NCBI RefSeq assembly: GCF_016741935.1
Contig: NZ_JAERRG010000001.1
Span: 1,674,001-1,738,000, forward strand
DNA from: Streptomyces endocoffeicus
GTDB taxonomy: Bacteria; Actinomycetota; Actinomycetes; Streptomycetales; Streptomycetaceae
Length of the DNA stretch: 64,000 bases
Direction of reading: 5' to 3'
Below are positions 1 to 7,794 of this stretch, in pieces (positions within the stretch are counted from its first letter, which is position 1; each line of letters opens with the position of its first letter). The translations under genes and the position numbers were made by a program. Below the pieces are notes generated by a model. The model was given only the letters and a program-made list of their open reading frames with translations. It was not told the DNA's origin and ran no database searches.

Positions 1-411
1 GATGGTGCAGTGGTAGCGGTAGCGGCCGGGGCTGAGGGTGACCTCGACGGTGTGCTTGCCGCCGCTGTCGTCCGAGGGGTTGGCGAGGATGTTCAGCGGG
101 ACGTCGTTGTTGTATTCGGGGTCGGAGACATCGAAGGTCAGGGTGTGCGGCATCCCCATGGTGTTGCCGGTGGCCGTGCTGTTCTCGAAGACGATGGTGG
201 TCTTCCCGGCGACCGCGGTGGTGGGCGCCGAGGCGTACTTGGTGATGTCGTCACCCGCGGTCCAGGTGAGGGTCTGCTGTGCGGCGGCCTGCCGGGTGTC
301 GTCCTGCCCGTAGGCCACCGTCGCCGTCCCCGAGCTCAGCCCGAGGACCATGAGCAGCGCGGCGAGCAGCGGCAGCCAGGGTCTGATGGGTTTGGGGCGC
401 CTTCGTTTCAC
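1..411 (-). CDS. Secreted cupredoxin-like copper protein (partial)
   Basis: A GTG start at 411 opens 137 codons that run off the left edge of the window, so the C-terminus is missing. The N-terminus has a basic segment followed by a hydrophobic stretch ending near residue 35, a typical Sec signal peptide. The mature part looks like a plastocyanin/azurin-type beta-sandwich: His89 lies in a GMPHTLTF segment and Cys135 in YRYHCTI, which fit the first His and the Cys ligand of a type 1 copper site. The remaining His and Met ligands would lie beyond the window. The start lies 2 nt after the stop of the upstream ThuA/PQQ-type gene, so the two are probably co-transcribed. An electron-transfer role for the upstream dehydrogenase is plausible but inferred. 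Confidence 0.75.
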   Translation of the reverse strand, partial: MKRRRPKPIRPWLPLLAALLMVLGLSSGTATVAYGQDDTRQAAAQQTLTWTAGDDITKYASAPTTAVAGKTTIVFENSTATGNTMGMPHTLTFDVSDPEYNNDVPLNILANPSDDSGGKHTVEVTLSPGRYRYHCTI

Positions 412-413
412 GG

Positions 414-2912
414 TCACTCCGCCTTCCTGGCCAGATCCTGGGCGAGCGGAGTGGGCTCGCCACCGGTGTACGTGATGTGCCACAGCGCCGACTTGGAGTC
501 GGAGGTGAAGAAGCCGCGCCCGTAGTCGAGGACGTAGAGCGAGCCGTCCGGGGCGAACTTCCAGTCCATGAGGTTGCGGATGCCGTCGGCACCCACCGGG
601 ATGATCTTCTTGAGGGTTTCGGCGTGCACCGGCAGCCCGCCCTTGCCGACGGTCTTCGGGTCGGTCAGCACCGCGTGGCGCGGCTGGTCGGCGTCGTAGA
701 AGTCGCCGACGAACCACTTGCCGTCCCAGTACTGCGGCCATTTGGTGGTGGAGTTGCTGGTGGCGTCGTACCGGTAGACCGGGCCGTTCATGGTGGCCTG
801 GCCGCCGCCCTTGAGCCACGGCAGCAGGAACTTGGCCTCCGAGGCCTTGTAGCTGGGAATGCCGTTCGCGTCCCGCGGATAGTCGGGGGCGCCGCCCTGG
901 GGCGAGTACCAGATGGTGTTCCCGGTGATGGGCGGCAGGTTCACCAGACCGTTGTTGTTGGGTGACTCGTTCTTGGGGTGGTCGCAGTCGTACCAGCCCA
1001 GCGGCTTGCTGGGGTCGGGCAGATTGCGGTCCCGGTAGGGCTGTTTGTTGCCCATGCAGAACGGCCAGCCGTGGTTGCCCGCCTTGGTGATGGCGGCGAA
1101 GGTGTCGTACTTGGCCGGGCCCCAGGTGGTGCTGGGCTCGCCCGCGTCGGGGCCGACCCAGCCCGCGTAGAGGATGTCGGTCTTCTGGTCCACGAAGATC
1201 CGGGCCGGGTTGCGCACCCCCATCACATAGATCTCGCCACGGGTCTTGCCGCCGCCCTCGTCGGGCTCCTTGCCGGTGAAGAGATTGCCCTCGGGGAGGG
1301 TGTAGGTGCCGTCGTCCTCGGGGTGGATGCGCAGGATCTTGCCGTTGAGGTTGTTGGTGTTTCCCGCGGTGCGGCGGGCGTCGGCGAAGGAGACGCCCTT
1401 GTAGTTCGGCTGCGGGTTGTTGCCCGAGTAGCCGTCGCTGAACTGGGAGGAGTTGTTGTCCCCGGTGGCGATGTAGAGATTGCCCTTGGAGTCCCAGCTC
1501 ATCCCGCCGCCCGCGTGGCAGCAGCTGTGGATCTGGACCGGCCAGGAGAGCAGGACCTTCTCCGACCCCAGGTCCAGCTTGTTGGTCTTCAGGTCCAGGG
1601 TGAACCGGGAGACACGGCGCTCGGCCATCTGGGTGTCCCGGTTGATCCGGGAGTGCGGGGTGTAGTGCAGATACACCCAGCCGTTGGTGAGGAAGTCCGG
1701 GTCCAGCTCGATGCCGAGCAGCCCCTCCTCGACCTTGATCAGCTCATCGCCGCCGCCCTTGTTGCCGAAGACGGTCAGGGCGCCCGCGAGGGTCACCTTG
1801 CCGGTGGCCGGGTCGTAGACATGGATCTGGCCCTGGCCCTTGCCGATGTCCGGGTTGTTCCAGTCGGTGACCACGGGCGCGCTGTTGTCGCCGCCGCCCC
1901 GGCCGATGTACAGCACCCGGCCGTCCTTGGCGGTGACGAGGCCGTGCGGCTCGCCGATCTGGTCGGACTGGCCCGGCTGATTGGGCTTGGTGACGCGCTC
2001 GGCCTTGTAGTTCGCGTTGATGGTGGCCTTGCAGTCGGCGCGGGAGAGCCGGGTGGTCCACAGCAGCGCGCCGCGCAGATGGGCGCGGAAGTCGGTCTCC
2101 TGGAAGCTGGACACCGTGCCGCCCATGCCGGTGTAGAAAGAGCGGCCGCCGTCGTAGTCACGGCACCAGGAGATCGGGTGGTCCGCGCCGTTGGCGCCGG
2201 CGCCCGGCTGGTAGCTGGACTCGCGGACCCGGGCCACGGTGTGCACGGTGCCGGAGGGGTTGTCCTTCCAGTTGAGCCAGGTGTCGGTGCGCTTCCACTC
2301 CAGCGGCAGCTCCTTGGTGGCCGGGTGGACGCGGTCGCCGACCTCCACCACGGCCCGCTGGGCGGTGGCCGGGCTGGTGGTGGCCGGGCGGGCGCCGATC
2401 AGCCCGCTGAACCAGTCGGAGTACGGCTCGTTGCGGGCCGCGTCACGGATGCCGAGGAAGCCGCCGCCCGCCTCCATGTACGACTCGAGCCCCGCCTCCT
2501 GCTCGGGGTCGAGCACATCGCCGGAGCCGGTCAGGAAGACCACGGCGTTGTACTTGCCGAGCCTGGGCTTGGTGAAGACCGAGGCGTCGGCGGTGGCGTC
2601 GACGGTGAAGCGGGTCGCCGCGGGGCCCTGGTTGCCGATCCGCTCGATGGCCTCGATGCCCGCGTTCACCGTGGCCGGCTCGTCCCCGGCCGCACCGTGG
2701 AACACCAGGACCCGGACGTTGTCACCGCCGGGCGGCGACGGCAGCGTGAGTGGCGCACGATCCTCGGGCCGGGCGCTGGCGGGGGTCCCGCCGAGCAGGG
2801 TCGCGGTGAGGGCGCCGAAGAGCAGTGCCGCCACCCCCGCGCGTCTCTTTCGCAGCCGACCGACTGTCAGCCCTCGCCTCTTTGAGGGTATTTGGTACGG
2901 TATGTCCCGCAT
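414..2912 (-). CDS. Secreted ThuA domain / PQQ-type sugar dehydrogenase fusion
   Basis: The 832-residue protein starts with a basic, hydrophobic signal peptide ending near ASA at about residue 48. Residues 65-280 resemble a ThuA-like, glutamine-amidotransferase-fold domain (VLVFHGAAG, VFLTGSGDVL, GGGFLGI). Residues 310-790 resemble the glucose/sorbosone dehydrogenase beta-propeller (LLGIELDPDF, GNLYIATGDNNSS, NLNGKILRIHPEDDG, YVMGVRNPARIF). This pairing is common in secreted actinobacterial and Bacteroidetes proteins. Substrate and cofactor are not established by sequence. The ATG at 2912 is preceded by GAGAGGG. It is the first gene of a two-gene unit with the cupredoxin, and it is divergent from the laccase gene. 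Confidence 0.88.
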   Translation of the reverse strand: MRDIPYQIPSKRRGLTVGRLRKRRAGVAALLFGALTATLLGGTPASARPEDRAPLTLPSPPGGDNVRVLVFHGAAGDEPATVNAGIEAIERIGNQGPAATRFTVDATADASVFTKPRLGKYNAVVFLTGSGDVLDPEQEAGLESYMEAGGGFLGIRDAARNEPYSDWFSGLIGARPATTSPATAQRAVVEVGDRVHPATKELPLEWKRTDTWLNWKDNPSGTVHTVARVRESSYQPGAGANGADHPISWCRDYDGGRSFYTGMGGTVSSFQETDFRAHLRGALLWTTRLSRADCKATINANYKAERVTKPNQPGQSDQIGEPHGLVTAKDGRVLYIGRGGGDNSAPVVTDWNNPDIGKGQGQIHVYDPATGKVTLAGALTVFGNKGGGDELIKVEEGLLGIELDPDFLTNGWVYLHYTPHSRINRDTQMAERRVSRFTLDLKTNKLDLGSEKVLLSWPVQIHSCCHAGGGMSWDSKGNLYIATGDNNSSQFSDGYSGNNPQPNYKGVSFADARRTAGNTNNLNGKILRIHPEDDGTYTLPEGNLFTGKEPDEGGGKTRGEIYVMGVRNPARIFVDQKTDILYAGWVGPDAGEPSTTWGPAKYDTFAAITKAGNHGWPFCMGNKQPYRDRNLPDPSKPLGWYDCDHPKNESPNNNGLVNLPPITGNTIWYSPQGGAPDYPRDANGIPSYKASEAKFLLPWLKGGGQATMNGPVYRYDATSNSTTKWPQYWDGKWFVGDFYDADQPRHAVLTDPKTVGKGGLPVHAETLKKIIPVGADGIRNLMDWKFAPDGSLYVLDYGRGFFTSDSKSALWHITYTGGEPTPLAQDLARKAE

Positions 2913-3114
2913 TGGTCACCCATCCCTCTCACGTACCTATAACACCGCTGAAGGAAGCTAGACGGCTTTTCGCAAGTCGCCAATAGCTATGACCGCAACT
3001 CAACGAACTTTGTCCTGAGTGTGGATGAACGAGCGTCCTCCGGCTACCGTGAAAACACCCCGGGGCATCTGCGCATCGTCAACGGCAGAGGATCCACAGC
3101 GATTTGGGAGAACG
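2913..3114. other. Divergent intergenic region between ThuA/PQQ gene and laccase
   Basis: This 202-bp spacer is clearly less GC-rich than its surroundings between about 2925 and 3060, as expected for divergent promoters. I could not find a convincing -35/-10 pair with proper spacing on either strand and saw no clear palindrome. The laccase ribosome binding site GGGAGA lies at 3106-3111. Confidence 0.4.
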
Positions 3115-4119
3115 ATGAGCGACGCACCCGGCTTCACCTCCAGACGCGGTCTCAGCAGACGGCTCTTCACCGGCGGCGCGGCCGCCGCGGCCGTCGGACC
3201 GCTGGCCCTCACCCCCTCCGCCGCCGCGAAGGCGCCGAAGGCCCCGTCCGGCGGGGTCAGAACGGCGACCGCGGGCGGCACGGTCCGCCATCTCAAGCTC
3301 TACGCGGAAAAGCTGCCGGACGGTCAGATGGGGTACGGACTCGAGAAGGGCAAGGCCAGCATCCCCGGTCCGCTGATCGAGCTGACCGAGGGCGACACCC
3401 TGCACATCGAGTTCGAGAACACCATGGACGTCACGGCCAGCCTCCATGTGCACGGCCTGGACTACGACGTCGCCAGCGACGGCACCCAGCTCAACCGCAG
3501 CGCCGTGGAGCCGGGCGGCACCCGCACCTACACCTGGCGCACCCACGTGCCGGGCAAGCGCGCCGACGGCACCTGGCGGCCGGGCAGCGCGGGCTACTGG
3601 CACTACCACGACCACGCGGTGGGCACCCCGCACGGCACCGGCGGCCTCCGGAAGGGGCTGTACGGGCCGGTGGTGGTCCGGCGGGCGGGCGACATCCTGC
3701 CGGACAAGCAGTTCACGATCGTCTTCAACGACATGACGATCAACAACAAGGCGGGGCACGACGCCCCCGAGTTCCGGGCCACGGTGGGCGACCGCGTCGA
3801 GATCATCATGATCACCCACGGCGAGTACTACCACACCTTCCATATGCACGGGCACCGGTGGGCGGACAACCGCACCGGGCTGCTGGAGGGCCCGGAGGAC
3901 GTGAGCCGGGTCATCGACAACAAGATCACCGGGCCCGCCGACTCCTTCGGCTTCCAGGTGATCGCCGGGGAGCACGTCGGCGCGGGCGCCTGGATGTACC
4001 ACTGCCATGTCCAGAGCCACTCCGACATGGGCATGGCCGGGCTGTTCCTGGTCGCCAAGGCCGATGGCACCATCCCCGGCTACGACCCGCACCGGCTCTC
4101 GGCGCACCGCCCGGGGTAG
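3115..4119 (+). CDS. Small two-domain laccase (multicopper oxidase)
   Basis: The 334-residue enzyme closely follows the SLAC (two-domain laccase) family of Streptomyces. An RR-containing Tat-type signal (SRRLFTGG) is followed by an Ala-rich hydrophobic stretch, fitting export of a folded copper enzyme. The trinuclear and type 1 copper ligands are all present: H111/H113 (HVHG), H163/H165 (WHYHDH), H240/H243/H245 (HTFHMHGH) and H296-C297-H298, H302, M307 ([12 protein letters not shown]). These match the spacing of the S. coelicolor enzyme with a 9-residue offset. The His-rich C-terminal tail of that enzyme is absent. I chose the ATG at 3115, behind GGGAGA, over in-frame upstream codons because the Tat motif then lies at the N-terminus. 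It oxidises phenolic substrates with O2; the natural substrate is unknown. Confidence 0.95.
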   Translation: MSDAPGFTSRRGLSRRLFTGGAAAAAVGPLALTPSAAAKAPKAPSGGVRTATAGGTVRHLKLYAEKLPDGQMGYGLEKGKASIPGPLIELTEGDTLHIEFENTMDVTASLHVHGLDYDVASDGTQLNRSAVEPGGTRTYTWRTHVPGKRADGTWRPGSAGYWHYHDHAVGTPHGTGGLRKGLYGPVVVRRAGDILPDKQFTIVFNDMTINNKAGHDAPEFRATVGDRVEIIMITHGEYYHTFHMHGHRWADNRTGLLEGPEDVSRVIDNKITGPADSFGFQVIAGEHVGAGAWMYHCHVQSHSDMGMAGLFLVAKADGTIPGYDPHRLSAHRPG

Positions 4120-4202
4120 CCGCCGGAGCGACACGACGGGGCGGGCCGCCGGGCCCGCCCCGTCGTCGTATCGCTGTATCGCCTTGTCGCCGTATCGCCC
4201 CG

Positions 4203-5414
4203 TCAGGCGGTGTGCAGCCGCAGGCCGTACACCGAGAGGATCTCATTGACCGGCTGGTACCAGGTCTCGCCGCCGCTGGAGCAGTTGCCCCAGCCGCCCG
4301 AGGTCACGCCCTGGGCCTGGTCGCCGCTGATGAACGAGCCGCCGGAGTCGCCGCCCTCGGCGCATACGCTGGTCTTGGTCATCTGGTACACGGCGCCCTG
4401 GCTGTAGTTCACGGTCTCGTTCTTGGCCAGGACCGTGCCGCAGTGCCAGTGGGTGGTGGAGCCGGAGCGGCAGATGGAGGCGCCGATCGGGGCCTCGGCG
4501 GAGCCGCGGACCAGCTGGTCGGGGACGGTGCCCCAGCCGAGCACCACCGGCACGGTCCACCAGCCGCTGCCGACGCTGACGTAGGCGTAGTCGTTGCCGG
4601 GGAAGGAGGAGCCCTGGAAGTTGCCGATATACGAGCCGTCCCAGCCGCTGACGGAGCCCCCCGCCTGGCCGCAGTGCCCGGCCGTGACGAAGCCGCCCTG
4701 GACCGAGAAGCCTATGGAGCAGCGGACGTTGCCGGTGTAGTACGGGTCGCCGCCCACCGTGCCGGCGGCGAAGGTCGTCGGCGCCTGGGCGGGGGCCTTC
4801 TCGACGGTGACCGGGACGGAGGCCGAGCGCTTCGCCGCGCGGAGGAACGCCCGCACGGCGGCGTCGTCTTCGCTCCCCTGGCGGACCCGGACCACGACGG
4901 CGCCCGCGCGGGGGTCGGTGCTCCAGCCGCTCACCCCGGCCGGGGCGGCCTGCTTGCGGGCCTTCTTGTCGAGGCGCGCCTTGGCGGCGTCGAGCGCGTC
5001 GGCGCTGTGCTTCACGACCCGGGTGGTGGCGCCCGTGGCCCGTACCGACGCGGCCCGCTCGGCGCTGGTGACGCCGACGACCAGCTTCCCGCTGCCCGTG
5101 TCGAACCACGAGCCGCCGTAGGAGGCGCCCGCGGCGCGCTTGGCCTTGGGTTCCAGCCTCATGGCGGCGGCCTCCTGGCCCAGCCGCTCCCGCGCCTGGT
5201 CCGCGGTCAGGCCGAGGTCCCGGCCGAGCGCGCGGACGAGGGTGGCGGACGGCGCCGCCGCGGCGGCGGGCTTCGCCGCAGGGGCGGGCTTCGCCGCAGG
5301 GGCGTCGGCGCCGGATGCCGCGGCGGCGGTCGAGAAGGCCCCGCCGGCGCCCGAGAGGGCGCCGAGGACGAGGAGTGCGGACAGTCCGGCACGGACAACG
5401 GGCTTCCGTCTCAT
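4203..5414 (-). CDS. Streptogrisin-like S1 serine protease preproenzyme
   Basis: The 403-residue preproprotein has a signal peptide (about residues 1-33), a short Ala-Lys-Pro repeat linker (residues 38-54), an alpha-lytic-protease-type propeptide (about 55-220) and a mature chymotrypsin-fold domain of about 185 residues. The catalytic triad is His247 (TAGHC), Asp275 (NDYAYV) and Ser357 (GGDSGGS). Paired cysteines near the His and Ser fit the disulfides of streptogrisins. The propeptide normally acts as a folding chaperone that is cleaved off after secretion. The gene is monocistronic by layout, facing the laccase gene tail to tail. A sigma70-type promoter and a 16-bp palindrome precede it and are listed separately. 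Confidence 0.95.
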   Translation of the reverse strand: MRRKPVVRAGLSALLVLGALSGAGGAFSTAAAASGADAPAAKPAPAAKPAAAAAPSATLVRALGRDLGLTADQARERLGQEAAAMRLEPKAKRAAGASYGGSWFDTGSGKLVVGVTSAERAASVRATGATTRVVKHSADALDAAKARLDKKARKQAAPAGVSGWSTDPRAGAVVVRVRQGSEDDAAVRAFLRAAKRSASVPVTVEKAPAQAPTTFAAGTVGGDPYYTGNVRCSIGFSVQGGFVTAGHCGQAGGSVSGWDGSYIGNFQGSSFPGNDYAYVSVGSGWWTVPVVLGWGTVPDQLVRGSAEAPIGASICRSGSTTHWHCGTVLAKNETVNYSQGAVYQMTKTSVCAEGGDSGGSFISGDQAQGVTSGGWGNCSSGGETWYQPVNEILSVYGLRLHTA

Positions 5415-5438
5415 GGAAGTTCCCCTTCTGCTGGGCAG

Positions 5439-5454
5439 GTGAGAGCGCTTTCAC
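5439..5454 (-). promoter_or_regulatory. LacI-type palindromic operator in protease leader
   Basis: GTGAGAGCGCTTTCAC is an inverted repeat with one mismatch around a central CG dinucleotide, the form typical of LacI/GalR-family operators. It lies 25 bp upstream of the protease start codon and just downstream of the predicted transcription start. A bound repressor would therefore act as a roadblock or block initiation. The identity of the regulator is unknown, and no lacI-type gene lies in the window. Confidence 0.6.
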
Positions 5455-5469
5455 GGGTCGATCGCGCAG

Positions 5470-5497
5470 AGCCTAGCGAGCCACCGGGGAAAGTCCA
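5470..5497 (-). promoter_or_regulatory. Candidate sigma70-type promoter of the protease gene
   Basis: On the minus strand TGGACT (5497-5492) and TAGGCT (5475-5470) are separated by 16 bp, close to the vegetative streptomycete pattern TTGACN-16/18-TANNNT. The predicted start of transcription near 5463 puts the palindrome at 5439-5454 at roughly +10 to +25. Confidence 0.5.
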
Positions 5498-5544
5498 GAC
5501 CAAAGCCGTGATCGGTCACGGTCGGGCAGGATGGCGCCGCGGAC

Positions 5545-6255
5545 TCAAGGGGCTTCGTCCGGATTCCAGTTGAGCAGCCGCACCTGGGCGACCGTGCGGA
5601 CATGGCGGCGCATGGCCGCGGCGGCGGCCTTGGGGCGGCGCTCGGCGATGGCGTCCAGGATGCGCTGGTGCTGGGCGAGCGAGCGCCTGGGGCGGCCGGG
5701 CTGACGCAGCGACTCCTCGCGGCTCTCCGCGATCTGGTCGGCGATCGAGCGCATGAACTCGGCGAGCAGCGGGCTGTGCGCGGCCGCGGTGACGGCGGCG
5801 TGGAAGCGGCGGTCGCCCTCGACGCCATGGCGGTCGGACTCGATCTCATCCTCCATCCAGTGCAGGGCCTGCTGGAGGGCGATGAGATCGTCGTCGGTGC
5901 GGCGCTCGGCGGCGAGTTCGGCCAGCTTGGTCTCCAACGCCTCGCGGGCGTCGAGCACATCGGGCAGCCTGCGGCGGCGCTCCACCAGCCGCTCGACGGG
6001 CTCGGTGTCGAGGCTGTCGCGCAGCAGGCACATCCCGCCGCCCTGGCGCACCTCGACGAGCCCCTGCACCTCGAGGACGACGATGGCCTGCTTGACCGAG
6101 GCGCGGCTGATGCCGAGGCGCTGGGCCAGCTCGCGCTCGGTGGGCAGCCGGTCGCCCGCCTTCAGACCGCCCTCCTCGACGTAGGCGCGCAGCCTCTCCA
6201 GCACCTGCTCGTACAGGCGCTGACGGTTCATCGGGCGCAGCGCGTCCTCGACCAT
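5545..6255 (-). CDS. GntR/FadR (FCD) family transcriptional regulator
   Basis: The 236-residue protein has an N-terminal winged helix (LYEQVLERLRAYVEEGGL, then the typical GDRLPTERELAQRLGISRASVK turn segments at residues 10-55). An all-helical FCD ligand-binding domain follows (RRRLPDVLDAREALE, DRRFHAAVTAAAHSPLL), with conserved Asp/His residues that usually bind a metal and a carboxylate ligand. I chose the ATG at 6255 because GGGGGAG lies 6 nt upstream. An in-frame ATG at 6270 and an earlier one lack a ribosome binding site. It is divergent from a MatC-like carrier gene with a palindrome between them, so it is probably the local repressor of that carrier. Confidence 0.92.
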   Translation of the reverse strand: MVEDALRPMNRQRLYEQVLERLRAYVEEGGLKAGDRLPTERELAQRLGISRASVKQAIVVLEVQGLVEVRQGGGMCLLRDSLDTEPVERLVERRRRLPDVLDAREALETKLAELAAERRTDDDLIALQQALHWMEDEIESDRHGVEGDRRFHAAVTAAAHSPLLAEFMRSIADQIAESREESLRQPGRPRRSLAQHQRILDAIAERRPKAAAAAMRRHVRTVAQVRLLNWNPDEAP

Positions 6256-6350
6256 ACGGGCTCCCCCCATCGCGGTTTGTGATGGCCCCGATTCGCAGCG
6301 TAGCACCGGGTGGCCGGGCGGTGTGGTGGTTGTGCGGCCCTGTGGATAAC

Positions 6351-6371
6351 TGGCCAATTGGCTGAGCCAAT
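6351..6371. promoter_or_regulatory. Palindromic operator between GntR and MatC-like genes
   Basis: ATTGGCTGAGCCAAT at 6357-6371 is a perfect inverted repeat with a 3-nt centre, and an overlapping CCAATTGG lies at 6354-6361. FCD-type GntR regulators commonly bind short palindromes of the TTGG-N-CCAA kind. It sits about 100 bp from the regulator start and 117 bp from the transporter start. Confidence 0.6.
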
Positions 6372-6487
6372 CTGCCACCGATGTCTTGACGGCCGAACCG
6401 CCGGGCCCTCAACGTGAGTCAGCCAGCAGGCCACTTGGCCCGACCGTCCCCGGTCCGCCGACCGATTCCCCGTGACGGGAGCGCTCG

Positions 6488-7756
6488 ATGTCCGACGAAT
6501 TGATCTCGATACTCGTGCTGGTGGTGGTCTTCGTCATCGCCACCACCCGGTCGATCAACATGGGCGCCCTGTCCTTCGCCGCCGCCTTCGGCGTGGGCGA
6601 GCTGGTCGCCGACTTCAGCGCGGACCACATCTTCGCCGGGTTCCCGGGCGATCTGTTCGTGGTGCTGGTGGGGGTGACGTATCTGTTCGCCCTCGCCCGG
6701 GCCAATGGCACCACGGACTGGCTGGTGCACGCCTCGATCCGGCTGGTGCGCGGGCGGGTCGCGCTGATCCCGTGGGTGATGTTCGCGATCAGCGCGGCGC
6801 TGACCGCGATCGGGGCGGTGAGCCCGGCGGCGGTGGCGATCGTCGCCCCGCTCGCCCTCTCGTTCGCCGCGCGGTACCAGATCAGCCCGCTGCTGATGGG
6901 TGCCATGGTGGTGCACGGCTCCCAGGGCGGCGGCTTCTCCCCCATCAGCATCTACGGATCGATCGTCAACGGCATCGTGGACCGGGAGAAGCTCCCCGGC
7001 AACGAGATCACGCTGTTCCTCGCGAGCCTGGTGGTCAACCTGATCATCGCCGCCGTCGTCTTCGTCGTCTGTGGCGGGCTGAAGCTCCCCAGGACCGCCG
7101 TCGCCGACGAGAAGCGGGACGCCGGGGCGGAGGAGGCACCGGCCGGCGCGGAGGGCCGGCTCACCCCGGCCCGTATCGCCACCCTGGCCGCGCTGGTGGC
7201 GCTGGTGGTCGCGGTGCTCGCCTTCGACCTGGACGCCGGGCTCACCTCGATCAGCCTCGCCGTGGCCCTGAGCGTCTTCTGGCCGGACCACGGCAAGAAG
7301 GCGGTGAACGAGGTCACCTGGCCCACCGTGCTGCTGATCTGCGGTGTGCTCACCTATGTCGGGGTGCTGGACGAGATGGGCACCATCGACTACGCGGGCA
7401 AGGCGGTCAGCGACATCGGGATTCCGCTGCTCGCCGCCCTGCTGCTCTGCTACATCGGCGCGATCGTCTCCGCCTTCGCCTCCTCGGTGGGCATCATGGG
7501 CGCGCTGATCCCGCTCGCCGTTCCCTTCCTCGCCCAGGGCGATATCGGCGCGGTGGGGATGATCGCGGCCCTCGCGGTGTCGGCGACCGTCGTCGACATC
7601 AGCCCCTTCTCGACCAACGGGGCGCTGGTGCTGGCCAACGCGCCGGATGTGGACCGGGACCGGTTCTTCCGGCAGCTGATGATCTACGGCGGGATCATGG
7701 TGGTCGCGGTGCCGCCGGTCGTCTGGCTGGCGATGGTGGTCCCCGGCCTCGGCTGA
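6488..7756 (+). CDS. MatC-like dicarboxylate carrier (SLC13-type permease)
   Basis: The 422-residue integral membrane protein has about eleven hydrophobic segments and resembles the MatC family, whose founding member imports malonate. The N-terminal part has LVVVFVIATTRSINMGALSF, and two re-entrant-type motifs are present (GSQGGGFSPISIYGSIVNG and VVDISPFSTNGALVLANAP), as expected for DASS-like carriers. A charged cytoplasmic loop (about residues 205-235) splits the two halves. The ATG at 6488 follows CGGGAGCG. A carboxylate substrate, controlled by the divergent FCD regulator, fits but is inferred. Confidence 0.88.
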   Translation: MSDELISILVLVVVFVIATTRSINMGALSFAAAFGVGELVADFSADHIFAGFPGDLFVVLVGVTYLFALARANGTTDWLVHASIRLVRGRVALIPWVMFAISAALTAIGAVSPAAVAIVAPLALSFAARYQISPLLMGAMVVHGSQGGGFSPISIYGSIVNGIVDREKLPGNEITLFLASLVVNLIIAAVVFVVCGGLKLPRTAVADEKRDAGAEEAPAGAEGRLTPARIATLAALVALVVAVLAFDLDAGLTSISLAVALSVFWPDHGKKAVNEVTWPTVLLICGVLTYVGVLDEMGTIDYAGKAVSDIGIPLLAALLLCYIGAIVSAFASSVGIMGALIPLAVPFLAQGDIGAVGMIAALAVSATVVDISPFSTNGALVLANAPDVDRDRFFRQLMIYGGIMVVAVPPVVWLAMVVPGLG

Positions 7757-7759
7757 GCG

Positions 7760-7778
7760 GGCCGACCGGCGACCGGCC
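7760..7778. terminator. Weak hairpin between convergent genes
   Basis: GGCCG (7760-7764) pairs with CGGCC (7774-7778) around a 9-nt loop, between the stop of the MatC-like gene and the stop of the convergent GH65 gene. There is no T-run. It may serve both transcripts. Confidence 0.35.
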
Positions 7779-7794
7779 GGGCGGGAGCGCGGGC

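Noticed and set aside
978..2885. A 635-codon plus-strand open frame opposite the ThuA/PQQ-type gene
   Set aside because: It is an antisense shadow of a GC-rich gene: Val/Gly/Ala/Arg-rich translation with no domain, while the minus strand has clear family motifs.
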